From assembly GCF_030684035.1 (NCBI RefSeq), contig NZ_JAUXPI010000009.1, forward strand, positions 1 through 64,000: a DNA stretch of 64,000 nt, read 5' to 3'. Positions 42,886 to 52,425 of the stretch are shown piece after piece; the first letter of the stretch is position 1; every line of letters starts with the position of its first letter. The notes under the pieces are model-generated. The model saw nothing but the letters and a program-made list of their open reading frames with translations. It did not search any database and had not been told where the DNA came from. A program made the translations under genes and the position numbers. The DNA comes from Phaeovulum sp. GTDB taxonomy: Bacteria > Pseudomonadota > Alphaproteobacteria > Rhodobacterales > Rhodobacteraceae.

Positions 42886-44651
42886 GATGGCGGAACCTTT
42901 CGCAACAGATAGAAGAAATCACGGTTGTCGGAATAGGCGACGAAGCGGGGCAGGCGGGTGCCGTCATTCGCGCGCGCATCAATATCGCGCATGGCACGCA
43001 CCAGATGCGAGATCTCGAGCCCGCCTTCAGGCTTCTGCGTATAGACCGCAAGATAGGTGTGCTCGACCGAGTTCATGTCAAGCTGCATCGCATATTCGCA
43101 GCCATAGGCCTGAAAGACGCGCGCCATTGCCGAAGGTGTTGCGGTGGAGAAATAGGCGTAGATCAGCATCCGGCGACCCTGCACGGTTTTCATGCAGGCA
43201 CCGGCGCGCAGCGTACGCAGTTGCGCCTCGGCAGACCCCGACCAGTTCCCCGGCCCCCAGGAGCGCACCAACGGCCCCGGCACCGAATCGCCGGTGGCGG
43301 GATCGGGCGCGATCAGCGGCACGCCGTTCTGCCGGGCAAAGCGGATCTGCGGCAACAGCGCGTCATCCTCGACAGCCCATGTGCGCATGCCGATGGTGCC
43401 GTCTTCCAGCACATAAAGCGTGGCGAGATCGGGAACCAGCTTGCTCAGGACCACGCCGTTGACGACAAAGCCGTAGTGATGGCCGTTGTAGCTGAAGGCA
43501 TAATCGCCCATGCGAAAGGCACCATGTTCGCGCTTGTAGCCGCCGGTAAAGGTGGCGGCGACCCGGTGCGCCTGCGACGGGCTGACCATGCCGAGCGTCA
43601 CCAGCGGCGTGCTCGATGCAACGCCGTCGGGCCCGGGAATGGAGTAGTTGCGCCCCGAGCCCGAGGGCCGCGGCGACCAGTTCAGTGTCGGGTGATCGGT
43701 GCCGACCTCGTAGCCGACTTCGAATTCGGTCAGATCGAAGGCGACAAGGTAGGCGGTGGCCCAGCGTTCAACCTCGTCCAGCCAGTTGGTTTCGTTCGGG
43801 CGGTCGAGAATTTCGCGGCTGATCTTGGCGGGTTGCACGACACTTGCGTAAACCCCGGTATTGCCCGCCATCGCATACCAGTTGCCCTGCGCTATGCCAC
43901 CTTCAGGTGCGCCTTGCAGCGCCATGCCGATCGAGGTCGAGATCACCGGAAAATCCACCAGCGCCGCTTGCCCCAGCGCCTCGACCACGCTGCCCGCTGC
44001 GGTGATGCCAAGCGTTACCCCGGTTTCGGCATAGGCATCCTGATAGAAGGTATCCTTGACCAGATTCACCAGGCTGTCGCCGAACCAGACGTTATCGCGC
44101 AAGAATTCGGCGGTGCGTTCGCGCGAAGTGCGCGAGCCGTCAACCCGGTTGCGCAAATAGACCTGGCCATTGCAGAGCGGAGCAAAGGGCAGCCCCGCCT
44201 TTTGCGCCGCTTCCAGCACGGAAGCTTGTTCAACGACCAGCGGACAACTGTAGTTGCCATCCGCCCGCGCCAGCCGCAACGTCGGCACCTCGGCAGGTTC
44301 CAGCGCAAGTTCAACCCCGTGGCTGTCGATGTTTTCGAGGTGGTAGAAGCTCGAGCGCCGGGCAGCGGGTGCCTTGAGTTCAAGCAGATACCACGAATTG
44401 ATTGCGGGGCTGAGCGAGACAAGCTTCAACTCGGTGCCGTCGGTCAGCGTCATGCGCTGCTCTGCGCGGAAGGGCTGCAAATCGACAATTGTCTTGGTTG
44501 CCACCGCATCATAGGCAAGACGCTGTGCCGCAAGCTGATCGGCACCGGGCAGCGGAATGCCCTGTGCGCTGCCCTGTGTCGGCGCAAGGGCGAGCGCGGC
44601 AAGCAAAGGCAAGCAGGCAGACAGGCGGCCAGCACGGGTACTAAATATCAT
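42882..44651 (-). CDS. Large secreted protein, possibly NAGPA/phosphodiester-glycosidase-like
   Basis: A 589-residue protein whose signal peptide spans about residues 1-30 (LPLLAALALAPTQGSAQG). The mature protein has several glycine- and aromatic-rich stretches (KREHGAFRMGDYAFSYNGHHYGFVVNG; GCEYAMQLDMNSVEHTYLAVY) that resemble the exopolysaccharide NAGPA (DUF2233) region, but I am not certain. ATG 44651 is chosen for the signal peptide. The frame continues upstream to a TTG at 44690. It is translationally coupled to the SUMF1-like gene downstream, so the two may act together outside the cytoplasm. Confidence 0.6.
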   Translation of the reverse strand: MIFSTRAGRLSACLPLLAALALAPTQGSAQGIPLPGADQLAAQRLAYDAVATKTIVDLQPFRAEQRMTLTDGTELKLVSLSPAINSWYLLELKAPAARRSSFYHLENIDSHGVELALEPAEVPTLRLARADGNYSCPLVVEQASVLEAAQKAGLPFAPLCNGQVYLRNRVDGSRTSRERTAEFLRDNVWFGDSLVNLVKDTFYQDAYAETGVTLGITAAGSVVEALGQAALVDFPVISTSIGMALQGAPEGGIAQGNWYAMAGNTGVYASVVQPAKISREILDRPNETNWLDEVERWATAYLVAFDLTEFEVGYEVGTDHPTLNWSPRPSGSGRNYSIPGPDGVASSTPLVTLGMVSPSQAHRVAATFTGGYKREHGAFRMGDYAFSYNGHHYGFVVNGVVLSKLVPDLATLYVLEDGTIGMRTWAVEDDALLPQIRFARQNGVPLIAPDPATGDSVPGPLVRSWGPGNWSGSAEAQLRTLRAGACMKTVQGRRMLIYAYFSTATPSAMARVFQAYGCEYAMQLDMNSVEHTYLAVYTQKPEGGLEISHLVRAMRDIDARANDGTRLPRFVAYSDNRDFFYLLRKVPPS

Positions 44652-44886
44652 TCGTGGCAAAAATAGCTGACGCAATCCGCACTCCCTCAACTCTTACTCT
44701 GCGCAGAAAGGCTCCCAAGCCGGAACCGCGCACCCGCCAAGCCCGCCAAAGTTCACTCAAGCGAGCACTGCAAGACGTGCCAAGATACCGCAGGAAATCC
44801 ATGACCCGCAACACTTTAGCGAGCGATGTCAGGGCGGACAGCAATATGTGATTGCTTCGGGGCTTGCCTGCATCTGACAGGTCAAA

Positions 44887-44896
44887 TAACATGTTA
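44887..44896. promoter_or_regulatory. Perfect palindrome upstream of GntR gene
   Basis: TAACATGTTA is a perfect 10-base palindrome 23 bases upstream of the GntR-type start at 44920. Short symmetric sites in this position fit autoregulation by a GntR/FCD dimer. Evidence is symmetry and position only. Confidence 0.4.
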
Positions 44897-44919
44897 CTGT
44901 GCCAAGCAGACCTTTCGGC

Positions 44920-45606
44920 ATGGGCGACACGGGGAAAACTGTCTTGGCTGCCGATCAGATCGAGTTCCAGACGCTGCGTGACAAGGCCTACGCGAGCTTT
45001 ACCGAGCATCTGCTTGCCCGCACCATTGCGCCCGGCCAGTTCGTTTCGCAGCGCGAGTTGGTCGAGATTACCGGCATGCCGCTTGGGGCGATTCGGGAAA
45101 TGATTCCGCGGCTTGAGGCGGATGGGCTGATCCGCGCGGTGCCGCAGCGGGGGCTGCAAGTCGCACAGGTCGACCTCGATCTGATCCGCAACGCCTTTCA
45201 GCTGCGTCTGGTGATCGAGCGCGAGGCGGTAACGCAGTTTTGCCAGACCGCGCCGCGGGCCGAGCTTGAATCGCTGCTTGCGGCGCATCGCGCGGCGCAG
45301 GACGAAGCCGGTGGCTGGGTCACGCCAACCGCTCTTGACCGCGCGCAAGAGCTCGACTGGGCATTCCATGACCGCATGGTGGATGCGTTGGAAAACGAGC
45401 TGATCTCGAATGTCTACCGGGTCAATTCCGTGCGTATCCGGCTGATCCGGCTGGCGCAAACACGGATGCTGCCGGCGCTGTTGCCGACTGTGATGGGCGA
45501 GCATATCGCCATCATCGAAGCGATGCTGGCGCGCGACCCGGCCGCAGCGGGGGCGGCGCTTGAAGCGCATATCGAGGTGGCGCGGCGGCGCGCACTGGGG
45601 GTTTGA
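44920..45606 (+). CDS. GntR-family (FCD) transcriptional regulator
   Basis: A 228-residue regulator: winged HTH (residues about 15-70, RDKAYASFTEHLLARTIAPG, then VSQRELVEITGMPLGAIREMIPRLEADGLI) and an all-helical FCD domain with metal-binding His/Asp residues (WAFHDRMVDALEN, later GEHIAIIEAML). ATG 44920 is used. GTG 44899 is an alternative. The sugar-kinase gene begins on the base following the stop, so it heads that operon. Confidence 0.88.
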   Translation: MGDTGKTVLAADQIEFQTLRDKAYASFTEHLLARTIAPGQFVSQRELVEITGMPLGAIREMIPRLEADGLIRAVPQRGLQVAQVDLDLIRNAFQLRLVIEREAVTQFCQTAPRAELESLLAAHRAAQDEAGGWVTPTALDRAQELDWAFHDRMVDALENELISNVYRVNSVRIRLIRLAQTRMLPALLPTVMGEHIAIIEAMLARDPAAAGAALEAHIEVARRRALGV

Positions 45607-47229
45607 ATGGGCCATTTCATCGGAATCGACGTCGGAACCGGCAGCGCGCGGGCTGGGGTTTTCGACGCCAGCGGGCAACTTCTTGCCGCCGCTTCCGCAC
45701 CGATCGCCGCGCATTGGCCGCGCCCCGATTTCGCGCAGCAAAGCTCGGCTGAAATCTGGGCGGCGGTGGCGGCGGCCTGCCGGGGGGCGGTGTCCGGCGC
45801 GGATGTGGCCGCAGGTGACATTGCGGGCCTCGGCTTTGACGCAACCTGCTCGCTGGTGGTGGCCGATGCCAAGGGAGGCCCGGTTTCGGTCTGCCCGGAT
45901 GGTGCGGCGGGGCAAGACGTGGTGCTCTGGATGGACCACCGCGCCATTGCCGATGCCGAGGCGATCAATGCCACCGGTGCGGCAGTGCTGGCACATGTCG
46001 GCGGTGTCATTTCGCCTGAAATGCAGATGCCGAAACTCCGCTGGCTCAAGCGCGAGTTGCCGCAAGCCTGGGCGAAAGCGGCGCGGTTCTGGGATCTGCC
46101 GGACTGGCTCGCGCATCGTGCCACTGGCACCGAGACACGCTCGCTTTGCTCGGCGGTGTGCAAATGGGCCTATCTTGGCCACAAGGGCACCGCGGGCGAG
46201 GGCTGGGACAAGGGCTTTCTGGCCGAGATCGGGCTTGGCGATCTCGCCGGTGACCCGGCGCGTATCGGCACCCGCTTTGCCGCGCCGGGCGAGGCGGTGG
46301 GTACACTCAGCGCCGCGGCGGCGGCAGAGCTGGGGCTCAGCCCCGGCACCCCGGTTGCCAGCGGCATGATCGACGCCTATGCGGGCGCGCTCGGCACGCT
46401 GGGTGTTGCACCCGAACGCGGGAGGGAGGCGCGGCTGGCGGTGATCGCGGGCACCTCGGCCTGCCATATCCTGACCGCGCCCGAGGCGGTGTTCGTGCCC
46501 GGTGTCTGGGGGCCGTACCTTTCGGTGCTGATCGGTGGGGTCTGGGCGAACGAAGGCGGCCAATCGGCGGCGGGCGCGCTGATCGACGCAGTTCTGTCCC
46601 GCCACGCGGCCCTTGCCGAGGTCGAGGCGGAGGCCCGCGCCAAGGGCCTGCGCCCGACCGACCTGCTTGATGCGCGGCTGGCGGCAATGGCTTTCGAAAC
46701 CGCAACCCTGACCCGCACCCGCCATGTGCAGCCGGATTTCCACGGCAACCGCTCGCCCTTGGCCGACCCGACGCGCCACGGCGCGATCAGCGGCCTCACG
46801 CTTGCGCATGATGCGAACGACCTTGCGCTGGACTACCTCGCAACGGTGCAGGCGCTTGCCTATGGCACCCGCCACATCATCACCGAAATGCGCGCGGCGG
46901 GGGCGGCGGTTGACGCGATCGTGGTGAGCGGCGGGCTGGCGAAGAACGCGCTTTATCTGCGCGAAACCGCCGATGCCACCGGCTGCACCGTGCTGGTGCC
47001 CGCGCAGGCCGAGCCGGTGCTGCTGGGGGCCGCGATGCTCGGGGCGGTCGCATCCGGCAGCTTTGCCAGCCTTCCCGCAGCCATGGCGGCGATGAGCGGG
47101 CCGGTTCATGCCATTGCCCCGCGCGGCGGCGCGATTGCCGCCTATCACGATGCAAAATACGCCGTGTTCCGGCGCATGCAGGACGATTTTCAGCACTATG
47201 CCGCCCTGATGGCGGTTGTGGAGGCATAA
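45607..47229 (+). CDS. FGGY-family carbohydrate kinase (ribulokinase-like)
   Basis: A 540-residue two-domain sugar kinase. The first phosphate loop is FIGIDVGTGSARAGVFD (residues about 4-20), with the substrate Asp region WMDHRAIADAE (about residue 107), and the second domain contains SGMIDAYAGALGTLG and the late ATP-loop VVSGGLAKNALYLRE. The DAYAG form and length suggest the ribulokinase/D-ribulokinase subgroup. It phosphorylates a sugar or polyol. Directly before it is a GntR-type regulator and directly after it an isomerase-like gene, so a pentose or pentitol route is likely. Confidence 0.9.
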   Translation: MGHFIGIDVGTGSARAGVFDASGQLLAAASAPIAAHWPRPDFAQQSSAEIWAAVAAACRGAVSGADVAAGDIAGLGFDATCSLVVADAKGGPVSVCPDGAAGQDVVLWMDHRAIADAEAINATGAAVLAHVGGVISPEMQMPKLRWLKRELPQAWAKAARFWDLPDWLAHRATGTETRSLCSAVCKWAYLGHKGTAGEGWDKGFLAEIGLGDLAGDPARIGTRFAAPGEAVGTLSAAAAAELGLSPGTPVASGMIDAYAGALGTLGVAPERGREARLAVIAGTSACHILTAPEAVFVPGVWGPYLSVLIGGVWANEGGQSAAGALIDAVLSRHAALAEVEAEARAKGLRPTDLLDARLAAMAFETATLTRTRHVQPDFHGNRSPLADPTRHGAISGLTLAHDANDLALDYLATVQALAYGTRHIITEMRAAGAAVDAIVVSGGLAKNALYLRETADATGCTVLVPAQAEPVLLGAAMLGAVASGSFASLPAAMAAMSGPVHAIAPRGGAIAAYHDAKYAVFRRMQDDFQHYAALMAVVEA

Positions 47230-48819
47230 ATGACCAAGATCATGCTGGTTTCCAGCGGCGACCTGCGCGAAAGCGCGAACCTGACCTGCTGGCCCGCGCA
47301 AAGCGCGATGGAGGCGCGGCTGGCGGAGGTGCTGGCGGGCATGGGCCACGAGCTTGTGCGCGCCCACCCGGTCAAGCCTGCGGGTCACGGGTTTATCGCC
47401 AGCCAGCGCGAGGGCATGGATGTTTTCGCCAATATCGAGCCGCAGGCCCCGCTGATTGTCGCCGAGGCCGTCTGGCAATATTCGCACCACCTTCTTGCCG
47501 GGCTATTCGCCCACAAGGGCCCGATCCTGACGGTGGCGAACTGGGCCGGGCAATGGCCGGGGCTGGTTGGTCTGCTGAACCTGAACGGCTCGCTTACCAA
47601 GGCGGGGGTGCCGTTCTCATCGCTGTGGAGCGTGGCTTTTTCCGATGATTTCTTTCTGAACGGGTTGCAGGAATGGCTCGGAACAGGAAAAATCAAACAT
47701 GACCTGCGCCATCTGCGCGCGTTCGACCCCGCCACCGTGCCTGCCGCCGATGCCGCAATGGCGGGCGCGATTGCTGACGATATCCGCGCCAGAAAGCTCA
47801 TTCTCGGGGTCTTCGACGAGGGCTGCATGGGCATGTACAACGCCATCATTCCCGACGAGCTGCTGATGCCGCTGGGCATCTACAAGGAACGACTCTCACA
47901 GTCGGCGCTTTACTTTGCCACCCGTCAGGTGCCCGAGGCCGAGGCCCGCGCCGCCTATGACTGGATGCGCGCCAAGGGCATGACCTTTCACCTTGGCCAG
48001 AACCCGGCGACCGAGTTGACCGAGGTGCAGGTGATCGATCAGTGCCGGATGTATGTCGCGGCAGTGCGGCTGGCCGATGCCTTCGGCTGCGAGGCGATAG
48101 GGATTCAGTATCAGCAGGGGCTGAAAGACCTCTGCCCCGCATCCGATCTGGTGGAAGGGATGCTGAACAACGCCGACCGCCCGCCAGTCAGCCGCGCCGA
48201 TGGTTCGGTGATCCGCGATGGTCAGGCAATCGTGCATTTCAACGAGGTTGATGAATGCGCCGGGCTTGATGGTGTGCTGATCAACCGCCTGCACAGCGCC
48301 CTTGGCCAGCCGGTCGAAAACACCCTGCACGACCTGCGCTGGGGCGAGAATTTCGTGGTGGATGGCAAAAGCGAGTTTGTCTGGCTGTTCGAAATCTCCG
48401 GTGCCGCCCCCCCCGCGCATCACCTTGGCGGCTGGGCGGGGTCGGAAAGCCTGCGCCAGCCCGCAATGTATTTTCCCGCCGGTGGCGGCAGCCTGCGCGG
48501 CGTGGCAAAGCCCGGAGAAATCATCTGGAGCCGGATTTTTGTTGAAGGTGGTGCACTGCACATGGACCTTGGCCGCGGCCGCGCCGTGACCCTGCCCGAG
48601 GCCGAAAGCCGCCGCCGGGCGGCAGCGACCAGCCCCGAATGGCCGATGATGCACGCAGTTTTGCAGGGTGTGTCGCGCGATGCGATGATGGCGCGGCACC
48701 GGGCGAACCACATTCAGGTGGTTTATGCAGAAGATGCCGCGGCGGCAGACCGCGCCATGCTCGCCAAGGCATCGCTTGCCGACGCGCTGGGCATTGCCGT
48801 GCATCTTTGCGGGGTCTGA
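47230..48819 (+). CDS. Fucose/arabinose-isomerase-like protein
   Basis: A 529-residue protein that begins on the base after the kinase stop. Segments such as VSSGDLRESANLTCWPAQSAM, LKDLCPASDLVEGML and HFNEVDECAGLDGVLINRLHSA, and the later HLGGWAGSESLRQPAMYFPAGG, resemble the L-fucose isomerase-like fold, with acidic and His residues suitable for a divalent metal. The exact sugar is unknown. Adjacency to the FGGY kinase suggests isomerisation of an aldose to the ketose that is then phosphorylated. Confidence 0.65.
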   Translation: MTKIMLVSSGDLRESANLTCWPAQSAMEARLAEVLAGMGHELVRAHPVKPAGHGFIASQREGMDVFANIEPQAPLIVAEAVWQYSHHLLAGLFAHKGPILTVANWAGQWPGLVGLLNLNGSLTKAGVPFSSLWSVAFSDDFFLNGLQEWLGTGKIKHDLRHLRAFDPATVPAADAAMAGAIADDIRARKLILGVFDEGCMGMYNAIIPDELLMPLGIYKERLSQSALYFATRQVPEAEARAAYDWMRAKGMTFHLGQNPATELTEVQVIDQCRMYVAAVRLADAFGCEAIGIQYQQGLKDLCPASDLVEGMLNNADRPPVSRADGSVIRDGQAIVHFNEVDECAGLDGVLINRLHSALGQPVENTLHDLRWGENFVVDGKSEFVWLFEISGAAPPAHHLGGWAGSESLRQPAMYFPAGGGSLRGVAKPGEIIWSRIFVEGGALHMDLGRGRAVTLPEAESRRRAAATSPEWPMMHAVLQGVSRDAMMARHRANHIQVVYAEDAAAADRAMLAKASLADALGIAVHLCGV

Positions 48820-48826
48820 ACCGGGC

Positions 48827-49483
48827 CTAGCCGAGCATGCGCGCCCGCAGCAGCGCCCCGGTTGCCTCGATATGCGCGACCAGCCGCGACACCGCCAGAT
48901 CGGCGTTGCGCGCGCAGGCGGCGGCGGCGATGGCATCATGCTCGGCCTGCACATCGCGGCCAGCGGGCAGGTCGGCAAGGTAGAGCGCGCGGTAGCGGTC
49001 TTGCAGGCACCGCAACTGCGCGCAGAACTGCAACAAGAGCGGCATCGCCGCGCCACGCAGCAGCGCCATGTGGAACCCGGTATGCGCCGCCTCCCATGCA
49101 GCGGGGGCCTCGGCGCTGCGGGGCGTGGTGCGCAGCCGGTAGAGCGCGCCCATCACCTGGCTTTCCCAATCAAGATCGCCTGCCGCGACAGCGCCGCGTA
49201 GTGCCAGCGATTCGAGCGCGACCCGCAGCCGGGTGATTTCCGCAAGATCGCCAAGCGAAACCGGCGTCACCGAATAGCCGCGCTGATCTTCGAAGGCCAC
49301 CAGCCCGTCCGCCACCAGCCGCGACATCGCTTCGCGCAACGGACTGATAGAGACGTCCTGCGCCTCGCGCAGCCGGTCGAGGTTGATCTTTTCGCCCGGC
49401 GCAAGCTCGCCGCGCACGATAGCGGCGCGCAGGTCGGCGACGATGCGGCTCGACAGGGTTTCCTTGCGCGTTTTCGTCGCCAT
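48827..49483 (-). CDS. GntR-family (FCD) transcriptional regulator
   Basis: A 218-residue regulator. Its N-terminal winged helix reads VADLRAAIVRGELAPGEKIN and SISPLREAMSRLVADGLVAF. The FCD domain follows, with HTGFHMALLRG and EHDAIAAAAC supplying metal ligands. It converges with the isomerase-like gene and is divergent from a second GntR gene across 145 bases. It may control the shared catabolic region. Confidence 0.87.
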   Translation of the reverse strand: MATKTRKETLSSRIVADLRAAIVRGELAPGEKINLDRLREAQDVSISPLREAMSRLVADGLVAFEDQRGYSVTPVSLGDLAEITRLRVALESLALRGAVAAGDLDWESQVMGALYRLRTTPRSAEAPAAWEAAHTGFHMALLRGAAMPLLLQFCAQLRCLQDRYRALYLADLPAGRDVQAEHDAIAAAACARNADLAVSRLVAHIEATGALLRARMLG

Positions 49484-49628
49484 ACTGGGCCTTCCGGTTC
49501 TGCGCCCCGAGCATAAGCGACGATCAGCGCCACAGCAATCTTTCCTGCAAAAAATGGATGATCGGCGATTTCTCTGGTGACAGACTGCCGCAGCCGCTAG
49601 TCTGTCGCAAACGGAAAGGCCCCCCGGC

Positions 49629-50288
49629 GTGACGCAATCGCTTGCCCAGACGACCTATGAAAAGATGCGATCCGACATCATTTTCGGAAAGCTCGCGCCA
49701 GCCTCGCGGCTGCGGATGGAAGAGCTGCGCGCGCGCTACGGAGTTTCCGTGCCGACCCTGCGCGAGGCGCTCAGTCGGCTTGCAAGCGAGGGGCTGGCGG
49801 TGGCCGAAGACCAGCGCGGTTTTGCCGTTGCACCAATTTCCGAGGCCAACCTGCGCGAATTGGCGGCCCTGCGCACGCTGATCGAGTTGCACGCGCTCGA
49901 GCGTTCCTTCCATGTCGGCGATCTGGAGTGGAAATCGCGCGTGGTCGCTGCGCATCACAAGCTCAGCCGGATCGAACAGCGGATGATCGCGGGCGATGCT
50001 TGCGACCGGGTGGAATGGAAGCGCTACGATTCGGGGTTTCATCACGCGCTGATCATGGGCTGCGGATCGGCGGAATTGCTGGCGGTGCACGGCTCGGTGT
50101 TCGACCGTTATCTGCGCTACCAGATGGTTTACCTCACCTTTCGCGGCCAAATAGCCGCCGACGAGCATCAAGCGCTGCTCGAGGCGGCGCTGGAACGCGA
50201 TGCGGTGCGAGGAAAAGAGATTCTGGTGCGCCATATCGAAGGCGGGGTGGAGCACGCCCTGCGCGCCCACGCCGCGCAAGTCGCCTAG
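49629..50288 (+). CDS. GntR-family (FCD) transcriptional regulator
   Basis: A 219-residue regulator starting at GTG 49629 (AAAGG upstream). The HTH covers about residues 10-70 (TTYEKMRSDIIFGKLAPASR; GVSVPTLREALSRLASEGL) and the FCD domain the rest (YDSGFHHALIMG, ADEHQALLEAAL). It converges with aroE with a 4-base overlap and probably controls the neighbouring TRAP/shikimate genes. Confidence 0.87.
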   Translation: MTQSLAQTTYEKMRSDIIFGKLAPASRLRMEELRARYGVSVPTLREALSRLASEGLAVAEDQRGFAVAPISEANLRELAALRTLIELHALERSFHVGDLEWKSRVVAAHHKLSRIEQRMIAGDACDRVEWKRYDSGFHHALIMGCGSAELLAVHGSVFDRYLRYQMVYLTFRGQIAADEHQALLEAALERDAVRGKEILVRHIEGGVEHALRAHAAQVA

Positions 50289-51133
50289 GCGCGGTGGCTC
50301 AAGATGCCCCGCACCCAGTCCGGGTTGGCAACCTCAAGCCCGGAGAAGATTTCGAACGCCCGCACCCCTTGCTGGAAATAAAGCTCGTAGCCGCCTAGAA
50401 ATGCCGCGCCAAGCCCGGTGACCTGCGCCCGGAAAGGCGTGTCGGCCGGGGTATAGACCGCGTCAAACGCCCAGACCGGACGTCCGCGCACCGCTTCGGG
50501 CAGCGGTGATCCCGGGCGGCCCTCCATGCCAAGAGGGGTGCAGTTCACCACCCCGTCGATCCCCGCAAGATCGTGCAGGCGGGCCGGGTCTGCGGCGGCG
50601 ACCGCAACCGCCGAATGGCCCCGGATCGCCGCGGCAAGCGACGCTACCTTGCCCGCGTCGGTATCATGAAGCAGGATTTCCGAGGCTCCGAGGTCTGCAA
50701 GCCCGAAGCCGACCGCCCGCCCCACGCCGCCAGTGCCCAGCACCAGCACCCGCCCGGGCTTTCGCGCGCCAAAGGCGGCGCGCCAGGCTGCAACAAATCC
50801 GGAATGGTCGGTGTTGAAGGCGCGCGGCCCTTCGGGGGTGAAAAGCACGGTGTTGGCAGACCCCATCGCCCGCACCACGGGATCGCCCGCAGGCACCTGC
50901 GCCGCCGCCTCTTCCTTATGCGGATAGGTCACGTTGACCCCGGCAAAGCCGAGCCGCGCGCATTGCGCCAGAAGGTCGGGAAAGCCCAGCCCCCACTCTG
51001 CCGGAATGATCAGATCGTAGGTGACATTCACCCCCAGCGACAGCCCGCACAGCACATGCAGCGCGGGCGAGCGTGTGGCGGTGATGTTGCCGCCGATCAG
51101 CCCCAGACGGAGCGTCCGCACCGGCTCGCTCAT
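50285..51133 (-). CDS. Shikimate/quinate dehydrogenase (AroE family)
   Basis: A 282-residue NAD(P)-dependent dehydrogenase. Substrate residues are visible: TATRSPALH (Ser), GVNVTYPHKEE (catalytic Lys), GSANTV (Asn) and FNTDHSGF (catalytic Asp). The Rossmann motif is VLGTGGVGRAVGFGLADLG. It overlaps dctM by ATGA as the last gene of a TRAP operon, and a type II dehydroquinase gene lies on the other side of the divergent promoter. This suggests a catabolic quinate/shikimate dehydrogenase rather than the biosynthetic AroE, which is probably elsewhere. Confidence 0.82.
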   Translation of the reverse strand: MSEPVRTLRLGLIGGNITATRSPALHVLCGLSLGVNVTYDLIIPAEWGLGFPDLLAQCARLGFAGVNVTYPHKEEAAAQVPAGDPVVRAMGSANTVLFTPEGPRAFNTDHSGFVAAWRAAFGARKPGRVLVLGTGGVGRAVGFGLADLGASEILLHDTDAGKVASLAAAIRGHSAVAVAAADPARLHDLAGIDGVVNCTPLGMEGRPGSPLPEAVRGRPVWAFDAVYTPADTPFRAQVTGLGAAFLGGYELYFQQGVRAFEIFSGLEVANPDWVRGILSHRA

Positions 51134-52425
51134 CCGTGATACCCGAAATAGCGCGGGATCATCAGCGAGATGTCGGGGAAGACTGTCAACGCGACAAGCG
51201 CCAGCAGCAGTGCAAACAGGAACGGCAACACGTTCACGATGATATCGCGCAATGGGATGCCGGTGACCGCATTGATCACGAACAGGAGCATCCCGTAGGG
51301 CGGGGTGATCAGCCCGATCATCGCATTCACCACCATCACCACGCCAAAATGGATCAGGTCGATGCCGAGCACATTCGCGGTGGGAATGAACAGCGGCAGC
51401 ACCACGAGAATGATCGTGGTTGCATCCAGCAGGCAGCCAAGGCCAAGAATGAGCAGGTTCATCGCCAGCAGGAACATCAGCGGCGAGATGTCGAGATCGG
51501 CCATGTAGGTCGAAAGCATCTGCGGAATCCGCTCGGTCGCAACGATGTAGTTGAAGATCAGCGCGCAGCCAATGACGATGCCGACCGTTGCAGCCTGGCG
51601 CGCGCTGTCAACCACCACGCGGTAGAATTCGCGCAGACGAAGCGAGCGGTAAAGCCCGGTGGCAAGCATCAGCGCGTAAAGCGCGGCAATGGCGGCGGCC
51701 TCGGTGGGCGTGGTCGCACCGCCGTAGATGCCCGAAAGCAGTATGACCGGCATCATCAGCGCCGGAAAGGCGCGGATGGTGATACCCGGCGCATCGCGCA
51801 GCGGCGTTGGCGCTTCCACCGGAATATCCCGGCGCCAGGAGATGACGTAGTTCATCGACATCAGCATGAAGCCCATCAGCAGCCCCGGCAGGATACCCGC
51901 AAGAAACAGGTAGCCAATCGACTGGTTCGATATCAGCGCATACATCACCATCGGTATCGATGGCGGAATGATCGGGCCGATGGTTGCCGAGGCGGCGGTC
52001 ACGGCGGCGGCATACCCGCGCGAGTAATGCCCGGTTTTCACCATCATTTCGGTAATGATCTTGCCAATCCCCGCCGCGTCGGCCACCGCCGAGCCGGACA
52101 TGCCGGAAAAGATCAGCGACGAGAGAATGTTGACATGCCCCATGCCGCCGCGGAACCGGCCCACTACGGCAACGCAGAAGGTCAGCAGCCGCTCCGAAAC
52201 CGTGCCCGCGTTCATGATGTTGGCGGCGATGATGAACAACGGCACCGCCAGCAGCGTGTAGCCATCATAGATCGACTGGATAAGCTGCTCTGCTGCCAGC
52301 GCAAGGTCGGCCCCGTCAACCGCCAGATAAAGCGTGGCCGCGACCAACAGCGAATAGCCGATCGGCGTGCCAATGGCGGCAAGCGCGAACACCGCCACCA
52401 GACAGACAATGAATGCGAGGCTCAT
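51130..52425 (-). CDS. TRAP transporter large permease (DctM)
   Basis: A 431-residue DctM-family protein with about 12 hydrophobic segments. Typical DctM signatures are ASATIGPIIPPSIPMVMYAL (first half) and LGCLLDATTIILVVLPLFIP (second half). It begins on the base after the dctQ stop and overlaps aroE by ATGA, so uptake and dehydrogenase are made together. Likely transports quinate, shikimate or a related cyclic acid. Confidence 0.9.
   Translation of the reverse strand: MSLAFIVCLVAVFALAAIGTPIGYSLLVAATLYLAVDGADLALAAEQLIQSIYDGYTLLAVPLFIIAANIMNAGTVSERLLTFCVAVVGRFRGGMGHVNILSSLIFSGMSGSAVADAAGIGKIITEMMVKTGHYSRGYAAAVTAASATIGPIIPPSIPMVMYALISNQSIGYLFLAGILPGLLMGFMLMSMNYVISWRRDIPVEAPTPLRDAPGITIRAFPALMMPVILLSGIYGGATTPTEAAAIAALYALMLATGLYRSLRLREFYRVVVDSARQAATVGIVIGCALIFNYIVATERIPQMLSTYMADLDISPLMFLLAMNLLILGLGCLLDATTIILVVLPLFIPTANVLGIDLIHFGVVMVVNAMIGLITPPYGMLLFVINAVTGIPLRDIIVNVLPFLFALLLALVALTVFPDISLMIPRYFGYHG

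Noticed and set aside
44654-44851. 65-residue basic frame upstream of the GntR gene at 44920
   Set aside because: Starts with GTG without a ribosome-binding site and has no conserved pattern. It is more likely part of the divergent control region.
44641-47490. Minus-strand 949-residue frame opposite the FGGY kinase and GntR genes
   Set aside because: Antisense to conserved genes, and lacks any family motif. Rejected as a shadow frame.
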